DNA from: Trissonchulus latispiculum
Lineage: Eukaryota; Nematoda; Enoplea; Enoplida; Ironidae
Length of the DNA: 64,000 bases
NCBI GenBank assembly: GCA_030248195.1
Contig: JASAND010010634.1
Coordinates: 1 to 64,000, forward strand
Reading direction: 5' to 3'
Notes under the pieces: generated by a model
Database searches by the model: none
What the model saw: only the letters and a program-made list of their open reading frames with translations
What the model was told of the DNA's origin: nothing
Shown here: in pieces, positions 1 to 14,911 of the stretch
Numbering within the stretch: position 1 is the stretch's first letter
How the letters are laid out: every line of letters starts with the position of its first letter
Translations under genes and position numbers: made by a program

Positions 1-29
1 TACTTATTATAAATATTGAAAATTTGGAT

Positions 30-2400
30 GCTCAAAATTGCACTTCTCGTACCACACTTTGACCGAAACCGTACATTAGTAGGATTCAACAGTACCCCTA
101 CCACTCGCGTGTGCGTACTTTATTGTCGAAGACGAAAGTAGTCACATCAGCTTTTTTGCCATTCTCTGAAGTGGGACCACCACTTCAATAGTCATAACGA
201 CTGCAAAGCTCGTGAGCATTTCATTCAAAAACAATGGATCGTAGATATCATCGCGAGCGCATTCGGATGCGCTTCAAAATCAGTCCCACTGCGAAATTCG
301 CCACAGGTGTCCGCCCAGCTGTCAGGTTGACTTTTGCCCCCCGAATGGGGTATTCATTTTTATGGGCATGGATTTCCGGTCTCGCCGTTCGTTGGCAAAT
401 TCCCGCCTGAAAGAAGATGGTCCAATGTTCGGCTAATATTAGTATGGAGGCGCTGCGTATTCAGAATGGCCAATAAAACACAACTCTGCATTAATCAAAA
501 TATCGGTGTTGCTCCAGCGGCCATGAAATGTTTCGAAAGCCTGAGACGTTCGCGTTTGCGTGGAAACACACGAAAACCGAGTGAAAGTGGTCTCTCTCAA
601 CGTTGAAAAATTCTTGTCCGTGAAGCTGGCGGGTTCGCCATTCGCCATGTTGACCGGGACGAAAAGCCTCTACCGCAGGTTGCGCGCAGCGGGACCGCGG
701 GTTAACCGGGACCGGATTCTTCCGGCGTGGACTCGGCTGCGTCGTTCGAACAAAATTCTTGTTGCATCTCCCTTATGTTATCTACCTTGTGGTGCCACCG
801 TACATCCGGAGGTCAGGGCTTTCACTGTCTCGTTGCCTAGGGGAGCCGGATCACGGGTTCGCTCCGTGTTCAGCTGCTGACTGGACGCACTGCTGCGGCA
901 ACGGCTACTCGGGGGTAGCGAGCTGTCCACTCCCGAGACTTGGCCGATCCTCCGAGATTGTTCTCGGTGGAGCCGAATTCGGATATTTATCCCAGTATTT
1001 ATCTGATCGTGACCCCGTCGTCCGTGGGTCCGACACGGAAACCCAGAGTGGGCATCTTACCGAGCTCAAAATATTCCTTCACTGTGGCCTTGGAGGAGGG
1101 CTGGAGAACTGGACCTACCTATCTCACTATGCGGAGAATCTGTGGCTCTTCCAAGCCGAGGCCAGAGCTCCTCGTAGCGTGGGTGGATTGCAACAGACGC
1201 GTCTCTTTCGCCCCAGATGTCCAGAGATGGCCTGAACTCCTGAACTCTGCATGCTCCTCTGCCGCCCCCTTCTGATGTTAAAGTAGCAGGTGGTCAGCAG
1301 CCTGATAAGATTTAGTGTCTCATTGCAGCACCCCAACACTCTGCAAAGAAGGCACTGGCTTTTCCACCAGTTCCATTATACAGCCAGGATGCAAATATTG
1401 CCTGAATTTGATGGTGGGAACCATTCTCCATTTTCGGCTCGGGGGACTTCGGAAGACATCATGAGGCGTGTCCTAAATGCATTAGATTTACAAAATGTGA
1501 AGCTGAAAGAAGAAGTGGACCATCCTGTTTCGGGGTTTGGTCCCGACTCCGGAAGCGAGCCGGGCCAGTCCTGGAGGAGTCAACGGGGGAGGTTGAGGTG
1601 CTAGGATTTTAGATACTTGACGTTCCGCCCGGCGGGGTTTGGTGTTCGGGAGCCGGTCGGGGAACCAGTTGATTTGTTTGTTGTTGACGGATTCCCCCCC
1701 GACGGCCCCACTTGTACCTAGACTAGAATTTGGGGGTGGCTGCCCCACTCAGAAGGTTCCAGAACGTGCCTCCAGACTTCCGTTTTCATCTTATTGGTCT
1801 GGAAAAAAGGGGGGTGCCCCCTCACTGGCTAAGATCAGTAGTATAGTTGGATAACCCCCTGCATTATACACAGGGGGGGGCTTTGGTGGGGGGTCATGGA
1901 AAGGTGGGCCTGGATGGGTTCCTGAGAGTCTGGTCATTCAGGATTTTTTTTTTGCAGAATCGGGCCTTGTGTGTGATTGGGGTATCCCCCCCTCCTGGCA
2001 AATGTTTTTTTTTGTCCTCTCACGTTCTGGAAACAGCTTCAGTACCCGTCGTTGCTAGAGGATCTGGGGAGTCAGGGCTCTGCCCATCCGAGGATTCCGC
2101 TGGAAATTTCGGCGGTTTTTTCTGAGGATTGGGCAATGCTGTCGAGGTTGGGGGTGTTTGACCCCTCTCCAGGATCGTGCTCCGAACGTGCCAGCTGGAT
2201 TTTTTCTTCAGAAGCATTCAAAGAGGGCGTCAAGTCTCTGCAAGGGGTCCCCCCCCGATGCTGAGGGTGGCTGTCAACCCCAAAACCACTGACGAGATAC
2301 AAAAAAGAGTGGAATGAAGGGCATCCTCATCATTACATATGTGATCTATTTGTGGGGGAAAAACATCATAGAAAGTCACCCTCTGCCATTGCATGTTAAA
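30..2400 (-). pseudogene. C1: decayed gag-protease copy of a Ty3/gypsy-like element
   Basis: On the minus strand this stretch follows, in order, the protease, gag and leader sequence that is better preserved in C2 (7134-10584, plus) and C3 (13740-16765, minus). Bases 60-170 match the protease 3' part, 425-560 the protease start, 600-1300 gag, and 1500-2300 the leader. No reading frame survives: small indels and substitutions break it every few tens of codons, and the catalytic-Asp region near 470 has changed. It shares with C2 a junction (near 590-610) that is absent from C3, so C1 and C2 come from the same insertion. The many homopolymer runs may be decay or poor base calling. Gene content is inferred from similarity to the other two copies. 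Confidence 0.75.
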
Positions 2401-2426
2401 TATTTCGGTAAATCGATCAAGTGAAC

Positions 2427-2427
<1 letters not shown>

Positions 2428-2468
<41 letters not shown>

Positions 2469-2487
2469 GGGGGGGGGGGGGGGGGGG
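2428..2487. repeat. 33 A followed by 27 G homopolymer
   Basis: A run of 33 A (2428-2460) passes directly into a run of 27 G (2461-2487). The mirrored position in C2 (about 7050-7260) has ordinary coding-like sequence. Such a run is rare in genomic DNA and typical of low-quality long-read consensus, although expansion cannot be excluded. Confidence 0.8.
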
Positions 2488-2639
2488 AAACCAAATTCCA
2501 ACCGCAGAGGGACATTGGAGTAAATGACAAGAACGAGGGGGGGGCCAGTGAGGAAATCTGCGCACGAGGGTCCCTGAAATTTCCGAAATCTCAAAGAGTG
2601 GCAATTCCTCAAAGGGGGGTTGGTTTTTGGGCTGATGTT

Positions 2640-6960
<4,321 letters not shown>

Positions 6961-7133
6961 TAGCAAAACGTCAAAGAGACGTCGTTTTGCTTTTTGAGGA
7001 ATTGCCAAGTTGTGAAATTTCTCAAATTTGGGGGGACCCACGTGCGCAGATTTCCTCCTCCCCCTCCTCCCCGCGTTCACGTCACTTCGGACTCCCCAGT
7101 TCAGGATGCGGGTGAAAGTGAAAGTTTTGGGGG

Positions 7134-8152
7134 GTGCGTCAAGAAGTCCCGCGGTTAGATTTGGTTCGCAGTCGGTTACCGGGAGCTCGGGGGGAGACTC
7201 CGCCCGGCCCGACACCCGTGCACAGAAAAAAGCTTCCTGACCTGGACACGTACCTGGATATGGCCCTTGAAATGGGAGAGGGTGACTTCTATGATGTTTT
7301 ACAGGAATTTTTTGATCAGAAATGTAATGATCGGGGTCTGCCATTGATTTCAGTGGCGGAACTATATCGCTATGATAAAGGGGACGACAGCCACCCTCAG
7401 TCTCGGGGGGGGGGAGACCTTGCAGAGACTGGAGGTGAGCGCCAGACTCCTTCTGAGGAACTTATCCAGCTGGCGCATTCGGATACGCCTGAGAGGGGTC
7501 AAACACCCCCAACTTCGACAGCCTTGCCCAATCCTCAGAAAGCACAGCCGGACCTCCCGGCGCAGTCCTCAGATGGGCAAACCCTGACTTCCCAAGATCC
7601 TCTAGCAACGACGGGTACAGAAGCTGTTTCCGGAACGTGGGGACGCGCAGAGGGATTTGTCTGGTGCCCTCCATGCCAGCAACACCCACAAGGTACGTTT
7701 ATGCGGGTTCTCCATCCTGGGGGGACAGACTCTCAGGAACCGGAAGTCAAAAATCCGGGCCCAAGTTAGTTTATGACCCCCCCAATCAAATCAGTATTTT
7801 GTGTATAATTATGAGGGTTATCCAGCTGTCCTACTGGTCTCAAATGAGGGGGCACCGGGGTCTACCCCAGACCAATAAAATTGCTCCGGAAATTCGGAAA
7901 CGCGTTCTGGTTCTGGCGGAGGTGGTCAGCCACCCCCAAATTCTAGTCCGGGTACAAGTGGGGCCGTCGGGGGGGGGTCCCTCAACAACAAACAAATCAA
8001 CTGGTTCCCCGACCGGCTCAGGCACACCAAACTACGCCGGGCGGAACGTCAAATATCGGGGGTCCGACTCTTCAACCTCCCCCGTTGACTCCTCCAGGAC
8101 TTGGCCCGGCTCGCTCGGAGTCCGGACTATATTACACGCCCAGACAGGATAG
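7134..8152 (+). pseudogene. C2 leader/N-terminal gag open frames, frameshifted
   Basis: Two overlapping plus-strand frames (7134-7769 and 7637-8152) precede the recognisable gag. The first encodes a Pro/Gly-rich start, then a helical-looking acidic stretch around residues 35-85 (LPDLDTYLDMALEMGEGDF near its start), then a low-complexity region. C3 carries the same start at 16550-16765 but lacks about 724 bp corresponding to 7331-8054. I do not recognise a specific domain. Position upstream of the capsid-like segment suggests an N-terminal gag or leader product. C-runs and G-runs coincide with the frame changes, so some breaks may be sequence errors. Confidence 0.5.
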
Positions 8153-8248
8153 TCCCTCTTCTTCAGCTTCACGACATCCAAATCCACATACAATGCAGGC
8201 TAAGGACGCCTCCGTACTGACGCATGATGCTGGGCTCTATCGTACGTA

Positions 8249-9619
8249 ATGTATACTCTTCGAGAAGTCCCCGAATTTGAGCCAGAAACGATGTCAGTGG
8301 AGGAATGGTTCCCACAATTCGAATCAGCGGCCAACATCTATCAAATTCCACAGGAGCAGTGGCCCCGTCTATTGTATAATAAATTGGGTGGAAAAGCTCA
8401 GGTCTATGCTGCAAGGGTGGGTCCCTCAGTCACTGATTCGTACGAACGATTTAAGGAATTGCTGCAATCCCAGTTTCCGCGGCCCAAATTATCGGCTGCT
8501 GACCGCTATACTGCCTTTGTCCAGAGGAAACAACGACCAGGAGAACATGCAAGAAGTTTATTTCGGAGGTTCAGGCCATGTCTCTGGACATCTGGAAGAA
8601 TCAGGACGAAAGGGACCGTCATTGTGTCCATCGGACATTTTTGGGAATCCACCCACGCTACGAGGGAGCTCTGGCCTCGGCCTTTGGTGGAGAAGAGCCA
8701 CCTTTACAACAGATTCTCCGCATAGTGGATAAGGTAGAGTCACGTTCTCCTAAACCGGAACCGGAGTCGCTCACGTATCTCTCTCCGGTGTACCAGGTAG
8801 GCTCAGAGGAGGCTGGGGCCTCCGGGACCAAACAGAAAACCGTCCCTGATACCCCGCCGGTTGACTTCCTCCAAGAACTACAGGCTTTGAAGGAATATTT
8901 TGAGCAGAAATTCAGTAAGATGCCCCACTCTGAAAGCAGATTTCCTCCGAAATGTCAACATTGCGGACGACGGGGTCACGATCCGGATAAATGCTGGGAT
9001 AAATATCCGAATTCGGCTCCACCGAATTGGACTAATCCTCGGAGGAACCCTCGGCGAGAACAAGTCTCGGGAGTGGATCAAAACTATCCTTGCCGACCTG
9101 CCGTGGGACGCCCGCAGAATGTCTATCCTCCCCAACCTCTCCCCCCCAGTATGCTCAACCGTTGCCGCAGCAGTGCGTCTATCCGCAACCTCAACAACAG
9201 CAGTGGCCACCGCCGCAGGCGAACCCGCCAGTATTTCCGGCTCCCCTGATGCAACAAGAGCAGTGGCATCAAGCTCCCCCAATTTTGCCTCCGGTCCCGC
9301 AGCAGCAGTACGGTCCACCGGCACCACAAGGCCAAATGGCACCTCTAGCACAAGGGATGCAACAAAATTTTGTTCAGGCGACTCACCAGCAACCGGGTAT
9401 GCCTCCGCCGGGTCAAGGAGGACCTCCCCGGGGGTCCCAACGTTGGTCCCGGTTAACCCGGGAACAGTCCCCGCTACTCAGGCGCAACCACAACAGAATC
9501 TGGTAGGGCTCCTAGATGTCCAGGATCCCTGGAGTCAACATATTTTCGTTTTGGATAGCGAACCGGAGCCTGCTACAAATTTGGGTCGTATTACTCAGCT
9601 TTTCACGGACATACAGTAG
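8249..9619 (+). pseudogene. C2 gag, capsid and zinc-knuckle nucleocapsid, broken frames
   Basis: The first frame (8249-8725) reads like a Ty3/gypsy capsid: EEWFPQFESAA, then a tyrosine/leucine helix and QRPGEHARSLFRRF. A frameshift near 8560 moves the reading to 8578-9249, which holds one CCHC zinc knuckle of spacing CX2CX4HX4C (8953-8994). A second shift enters a Pro/Gln-rich tail (9090-9506). The last frame ends at TAG 9617-9619, where C3 has TGG and continues for about 48 codons. Gag packages the element RNA and builds the particle. With at least two frameshifts and a premature stop this copy is unlikely to make a full product. The family call rests on domain order and the adjoining protease and reverse transcriptase. 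Confidence 0.8.
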
Positions 9620-9633
9620 AATTTTTCAACGTT

Positions 9634-9652
9634 AGAGAGAGAGAGAGAGAGA
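9634..9652 (+). repeat. Short (AG)n tract at a gag-protease deletion junction
   Basis: An AG run sits where C3 has about 385 bp of extra sequence (14527-14911). C1 has the short (deleted) form at about 588-600, with a few TC units on its plus strand. Confidence 0.75.
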
Positions 9653-9714
9653 CCACTTTTCACTCGGTTTCGGTGTTTCCGTAAACCAGGAGCGATCTCG
9701 AACTCGAAGCAGTC

Positions 9715-10584
9715 ATGGCCGCTGGAGACAACACACCGGCTATTTTGATTAATGTGCAAGGACATTCTTTATTGGCCATTCTGGATACGGGCGCCTCTAT
9801 CTCTAATATTAGCCAGGCAGGGTTGGACCATCTTCTTCGGGCGGGAGTAGCCTTGGTGGTACAGCGAGCAGACTCAATCCGTGCCCGTACTTCTGCAAAT
9901 ACCCCTCAAAAGATCGGGGGCAAAGTCAACCTGATTTTTCAGCTGGGCAGTTTGCAATTTGGTTGGCCTTTTCATTTGGCTCCGGAATTTCACTTGGATG
10001 TCCTTATTGGGACTGATTTTATGAAAAAATACAACTGGGATGTCCCTTTCTCTCAGAATGCGCTTCATATGAATGGCCTTGATTATGATTTGATGTCTCC
10101 GGAAGCGATCCGTGCTAAATGGCAGATGGGAAATGCTCGCAGCTTTGCGGTCGTTATGGCTATTGAAGTGGTGGTCCCTCCCACTTCAGAGAAATGGGCA
10201 AAAGCTCAGGTCTCCTCTCGCCTGTCCGACGATTTATATTATTTTGAGCCGACAGAAACTTTCGTCTTCGACAATAAAATTTTACCTTACGCGGGAGTGG
10301 TTACCCCTCAGGGGCAAAATTTGGACTTTTTGCTGTTGAATCCTACTAATGCTCCGGTTTCGATCCCAAAAGCGACAGTGGTTGGTACGATAATCCCAAC
10401 GGGGGATTACCAGTCAGAGCATCCAAATTTTTCGCGGCCTGTGGTGGTTACGACCGTCCGGGCTAATAAGGATACCTACGTGCAAGACTTGCTTTTTGTC
10501 GTAGATGAGGAGGTGAGTACCCCCCCCCCCGAAGAAAGTAGATTCATCTTTTACATACAAGTGGGCGTTAGATTCGGTTTTTGA
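9715..10584 (+). CDS. C2 retropepsin-like aspartic protease region, 289-codon frame
   Basis: The frame opens with ATG at 9715. It carries the retropepsin active-site motif LDTGAS at residues 23-28 (catalytic Asp24, 9784-9786) and the later hydrophobic ILDV-type segment FHLDVLIGTDF near residues 92-102. About 100 residues of the protease fold are followed by a C-terminal extension. It lies between gag and the acidic linker, as in Ty3/gypsy elements, where it cleaves the Gag-Pol precursor. This is the only copy of the three that keeps an intact DTG motif. C3 has lost the first 25 or so codons and C1 is scrambled. The frame ends shortly after a C-run (10519-10530) where the reading frame probably shifts. 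Confidence 0.8.
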   Translation: MAAGDNTPAILINVQGHSLLAILDTGASISNISQAGLDHLLRAGVALVVQRADSIRARTSANTPQKIGGKVNLIFQLGSLQFGWPFHLAPEFHLDVLIGTDFMKKYNWDVPFSQNALHMNGLDYDLMSPEAIRAKWQMGNARSFAVVMAIEVVVPPTSEKWAKAQVSSRLSDDLYYFEPTETFVFDNKILPYAGVVTPQGQNLDFLLLNPTNAPVSIPKATVVGTIIPTGDYQSEHPNFSRPVVVTTVRANKDTYVQDLLFVVDEEVSTPPPEESRFIFYIQVGVRFGF

Positions 10585-10617
10585 AGATGCTTTGGCGTTT
10601 TCGCGTCCGATATCAAA

Positions 10618-11409
10618 TTGGTGTCAACCGTAGAAAGTACTGAAAATTCATTGGGAGGAACAAGCCCTAAAGAGGGGGTGGATTCCACCCTCCGGGTTAA
10701 CTTGGGAGAAAATTCTGATCCCGGTGAACCGGAATTCCAAGAGCTTCCGCAAATTTCTTCAGCTTTAAAGGGGGTCACGGCTCCTCCAGAACTCCTTCCA
10801 AGAGGGGACATTGAAGTTGACATTCCTACGGTCAGTGAACAGCCTCCCCATAAATCGTGTATTTTACACGAATCAGATCTGTCTCCAATCGAAGGGGGTG
10901 TTCGAGATGTGCTTCCCCTGGCGCCCGTGATTTTTTCAGGCCAGGTGGAGGTATGGGTCGAACAATTCCATGCGCCCGAGGAGGAGTTCTCAGCAGATGG
11001 ATCCAAAGTGGGAGACACGGAGGACCCACTGCAAGGGTTGATGCCTCTACCTAAAGAGGGGGTGGCGCTTGAAGAGATTGAACGGGTTCCGGCAGGTGTG
11101 GAATTGGGAGCTCAGGTTAATCTGGCACAGGAAGAAGAAGACGTTCCGGAGGGCGACGGGAGAGACCTGGACCTCTCAGTAACAGAACCTGTGGAGTCGG
11201 CAGAAGCAACAGAAACATCGGACGACACCTCGCTTAAATCCTCTTGGTTCAAACGATCGTTCCGGCGCAAGATCCACCCCGGAGAGTTTGGATATGAAAA
11301 GCCGGATTGGCCCCAAATCTTACAGCAAAGAGGCTTGGTGGCTTCGAAGGCGCCCGGGAGTCAAATTCAGCTCCACAGGTGTTTTCGGTGGAAGAGAAAC
11401 GCACTCTAG
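10618..11409 (+). pseudogene. C2 acidic protease-RT linker, 263-codon frame
   Basis: An open frame rich in Glu, Asp, Ser and Pro with no recognisable enzyme motif. The mirrored copy in C3 is 12839-13663. It lies between protease and reverse transcriptase and leads into the sequence before the RT domain (ILQQRGLVASK). It is probably the connecting part of Pol, or a separate acidic product. Near its end the frame changes relative to the RT. Confidence 0.55.
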
Positions 11410-11743
11410 TCAACAACAAGATCAAATTTTTGGAATGCTGTCTGACTCGTCAAAATCAGAGACGCCTCCGGCTCATAATACTGAACTTTCCAGACATTTG
11501 GGACGCTGCCGGAGGACTCGGCAAAACCGAGCTGGATTATCACTATATCGAGATCGAACCAGGTAAGCGACCCATCAAGGCCAGGGCGTATAAAGTCAAC
11601 CCAGCTCAGAAAAAAAATCATTGACGAAAAGCTCGCGGCCTGGTTAGAGCAAGGTTTGGTTCAGCCGTCCCGGAGTCCCTGGGCCTCTCCGATTATCCTG
11701 GTGGCTAAGAAGGATGGTGATTGGCGCTTGTGTGTTGATTGAT
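11307..11743 (+). pseudogene. C2 reverse-transcriptase N-terminus, cut off at the inversion junction
   Basis: The frame 11307-11624 reads into the conserved Ty3/gypsy RT entry (EIEPGKRPIKARAYKVNP). After a frameshift in an A-run near 11610-11617, the sequence continues through the SPWASPIILV and WRLCVD blocks. At about 11743, after TGTGTTGATT, homology with the plus-strand element stops and the sequence continues as the minus-strand C3 element. The catalytic core is therefore absent from C2. Confidence 0.85.
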
Positions 11744-12592
11744 AGGCATAGGAATTGGGTGGAATTTGTCCTTCGGATCCAGCTGTTGAAGAACCGCAGC
11801 AATTCCGAAATAACTGGGGCAATAACTCAGAACCGGGACCGTAGTCAGGCGATCTTTAAGCGTTTTGAAGGCTTCCTGACAGGCGGCATCCCAGATAAAG
11901 TCGCGATCCTTCTTCAGCAGTGCCGTCAACGGGTGAGCGATCTTGGAGAAATTTGCAACAAAACGACGGTAGTAACCAGCCAGACCCAGGAAACTTTGGA
12001 TATCCTTAACTGTTTTAGGCACCGGGAAATGCTTGACCACAGGAATCTTCTCCAGATCCGTAGCAATCCCGAGCTCAGAAAGAATATGACCCAGAAATGC
12101 AATTTGCTTGCGAGCAAATTCACATTTGGATAGCTTGAGAATCACATGTTCCCGGGAGCATCGTAGAAATACGTCCAGAAGTCGCTTTAGATGATACAAC
12201 TGATTGGCACTGGTCACCAAAACATCATCGATGTGGACAATGAGTCCCTCCATAATCCTGTCGATGATCCGCTGAAAGGTACTTGGAGCATTGCATATGC
12301 CGAACGGCATCACTTTGAATTCGTAAAGTCCGGAGTGAGTGATGAAAGCAGTCTTTTCACAGTCGGGTGGATAAATCGGAATCTGGTGAAATCCAGACGC
12401 AAGATCCAACTTGGAGAATATAGAATGACACAAGATACTCTCGAAAAGGCCAGTGATGTAGGGAATAGGATAGCAGTCACGTTTGGTGACAGAATTTAGC
12501 TTGCGGTAATCAACACACAAGCGCCAATCACTATCCTTCTTAGCTACCAGGATAATCGGAGAGGCCCAGGGACTCCGGCACGGCTGAATCAA
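11705..12592 (-). pseudogene. C3 reverse transcriptase core, truncated in RNase H
   Basis: A 295-codon minus-strand frame gives most of a Ty3/gypsy RT: SPWASPIILVAKKDSDWRLC, VDYRKLN, a central FSKLDLASGFHQIPI block with the first catalytic Asp, KTAFIT, FKVMPFGICNAPSTFQ, the active site, and the thumb/connection FLGHILS...FLGLAGYYRRF. The active site reads HIDD (12224-12235) where YxDD is usual. The start of RNase H is damaged: the segment before GIAAVLQQ lacks the expected Asp-Ala-Ser. The last 13 or so codons (to 11705) cross the inversion junction and are not RT. RNase H remainder and integrase are missing. Clear family call; not expected to be functional. Confidence 0.9.
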
Positions 12593-12942
12593 ACCTTGCT
12601 CTAACCAGGCCGTGAGCTTTTCGTCAATGATTTTTTTCTGAGCGGGGTTGACTTTATACGCCCTGGCCTTGATGGGTCGCTTACCTCGTTCGATCTCGAT
12701 ACAGTGATTAATCCAGCTCGGTTTTGCCGAATCCTCCGGCAGCGTCCCAAATGTCTGGAAAGTTCAGTATTAAGAGCCGGAGGCGTCTCTGATTTTGACG
12801 AGTCAGACAGCATTCCAAAAATTTGATCTTGTTGTTGACTAGAGTGCGTTTCTCTTCCACCGAAAGCACCTGTGGAGCTGAATTTGACTCCTGGGGTGCC
12901 TCCGAAGCCACCAAGCCTCTTTGCTGTAAGATTTGGGACCAA
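12593..12942 (-). pseudogene. C3 RT-proximal segment, frameshifted
   Basis: Mirror of 11288-11640 in C2. It carries the same lead-in to RT in broken frames (12601-12942 and the end of 12708-13235). Similarity to C2 is high base by base, much higher than between C1 and C2. Confidence 0.7.
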
Positions 12943-13663
12943 TCCGGCATTTCATATCCAAACTCTCCGGGGTGGATCTTGCCCCGGAGCGATCGTTTGA
13001 ACCAAGAGGATTTAAGCGAGGTGTCGTCCGATGTTTCTGTTGCTTCCGCCGACTCCACAGGTTCCGTTTCTGAGAGGTCCAGGTCTCTCCCGTCGCTCTC
13101 CGGAAAGTCTTCTTCTTCCTGTGCCAGATTAACCTGAGCTCCCAATTCTCCCAATTCCACACCTGCCGGAACCTGCTCCACACGGCCATTGCTCCACAAC
13201 CAGACGGAGGGCCCCTGAATCTCTTCAGGCGCCACCCCTCTTTAGGTAGAGGCATCAACCCTTGCAGTGGGTCCTCCGTGTCTCCCACTTTGGATCCATC
13301 TGCTGAGAACTCCTCCTCCGGCGCATGGATTTGTTCCACCCATGCCTCCACCTGGCCTGAAAAAATCACGGGCGCCAAGGGAAGCACATCCCGAACACCC
13401 CCTTCGATTGGAGACAGATCTGATTCGTGTAAAATACACGATTCACTGACCGTAGGAGTAGTTGCTTCAATGTCCCCCTTTGAAGGGAGTTCTGGAGGAG
13501 CCGTGACCCCCTTTAAAGCTGAAGAAATTTGCGGAAGCTCTTGGAATTCCGGTTCACCGGGATCAGAATTTTCTCCCAAGTTAACCCGGAGGGCGGTATC
13601 CACCCCCTCTTTAGGGCTTGTTCCTCCCAATGAATTTTCAGTACTTTCTACGGTTGACACCAA
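12839..13663 (-). pseudogene. C3 acidic protease-RT linker
   Basis: 274-codon minus-strand frame, counterpart of C2 10618-11409. It has the same start (MVSTVESTENSLGG) and the same acidic, Pro-rich composition. A frame change relative to C2 occurs around 13230, so the C-terminal part reads in a different frame. Confidence 0.55.
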
Positions 13664-13739
13664 TTTGATATCGGACGCGAAAACGCCAAAGCATCTTCAA
13701 AAACCGAATCTAACGCCCACTTGTATGTAAAAGATGAAT

Positions 13740-14289
13740 CTACTTTCTTCGGGGGGGGGGGAGGGTACTCACCTCCTCATCTACGACAAAAACCAAGTCT
13801 TGTACGTAGGGATCCTTATTATCCCGGACGGTCGTAACCACCACAGGACGCGAAAAATTTGGATGCTCCGACTGGTAATCCCCCGTTGGGATTATCGTAC
13901 CAACCACTGTCGCTTTTGGGATCGAAACCGGAGCATTAGTAGGATTCATCAGCAAAAAGTCCAAATTTTGCCCCTGAGGGGTACCACTCCCGCGTAAGGT
14001 AAATTTTATTGTCGAAGACGAAAGTTTCTGTCGGCTCAAAATAATATAAATCGTCGGACAGGCGAGAGGAGACCTGAGCTTTTGCCCATTTCTCTGAAGT
14101 GGGAGCGACCACCACTTTAATAGCCGTAACGACCGCAAAGCTGTGAGCATTTCCCATCTCCCATTCAGCACGGATCGCTTCCGGAGACATCAAATCATAA
14201 CCTTGGCCATTCATATGAAGGGCATTCCGACAGAAAAGGACATCCCAGTTGTATGTTTTCATAAAATCAGTCCCAATAAGGACATCCAA
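13740..14289 (-). pseudogene. C3 protease region lacking the catalytic motif
   Basis: Two overlapping minus-strand frames (13936-14289 and 13740-14171) correspond to the middle and end of the C2 protease, including MDVLIGTDFM. At about 14489 the sequence jumps from GAGGCGCC to the region upstream of the protease, removing what in C2 is about 9690-9789: the start codon and the Asp-Thr of the active site. This copy cannot encode an active protease. Confidence 0.8.
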
Positions 14290-14526
14290 GTGAAATTCCG
14301 GAGCTAAATGAAAAGGCCAGCCAAATTACAAACTGCCCAGCTGAAAAATCAGGTTGACTTTGCCCCCGATCTTCAGAGAGGCATTTGCAGAAGTACGGGC
14401 ACGGATTGAGTCTGCTCGCTGTACCACCAAGTCTACTCGCGCACGAAGAAGACGGTCCAACCCTGCCTGGCTAATAATAGAGATAGAGGCGCCCGAAACA
14501 CCGAAACCGAGTGAAAAGTGGTCTCT

Positions 14527-14911
14527 TCCGGCCCATTGGGAGCTCCCGCAACCGGTCTCAACGGGTCTACCCCGCTACCCAGCCGGGTGCCCTGCCCCGG
14601 AGCAAGCGACTTGGTGTCTCCCATCGCCTCAGCCTGCTCCGTGATAGCCAAGGAGTCCCCAACAGAACCAGCCGCACCCCCAAGGGCACAGCATCAATCG
14701 ATCCTTGAACAGCAGCCGCATTGACCCCTCCTTTGGTAACTTGTCCCAGGCCCCCATAACAATCTTGGCGAGGTTCCGAGGGTAAGGAATCCTCCCAACG
14801 AATTTTGTCCGGCCACTACTCCATGGCTAAGCTCAACAGTGTGTCCAACTGGTCGCGAACTGCATGAAAATACTTCATCATGAACTCATGAGCCCCTCCA
14901 TAGGCATCCAG
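14527..14911 (-). other. Gag C-terminal/protease-spacer segment unique to C3
   Basis: About 385 bp present in C3 but absent from both C1 and C2, which have only a short TC/AG tract here. It carries the extra C-terminal codons of C3 gag (to the stop at 14816-14818) and roughly 290 bp of GC-rich spacer. It is either ancestral sequence lost from C1/C2 or an insertion in C3. Continuity of the gag frame favours loss from C1/C2. Confidence 0.7.

Noticed and set aside
9123..9351. Leu/Arg- and Ala/Val-rich frames on the strand opposite C2 gag
   Set aside because: Antisense shadows of the Pro/Gln-rich gag tail.
11714..12499. Plus-strand frames across the RT core
   Set aside because: Antisense shadows of the minus-strand RT.
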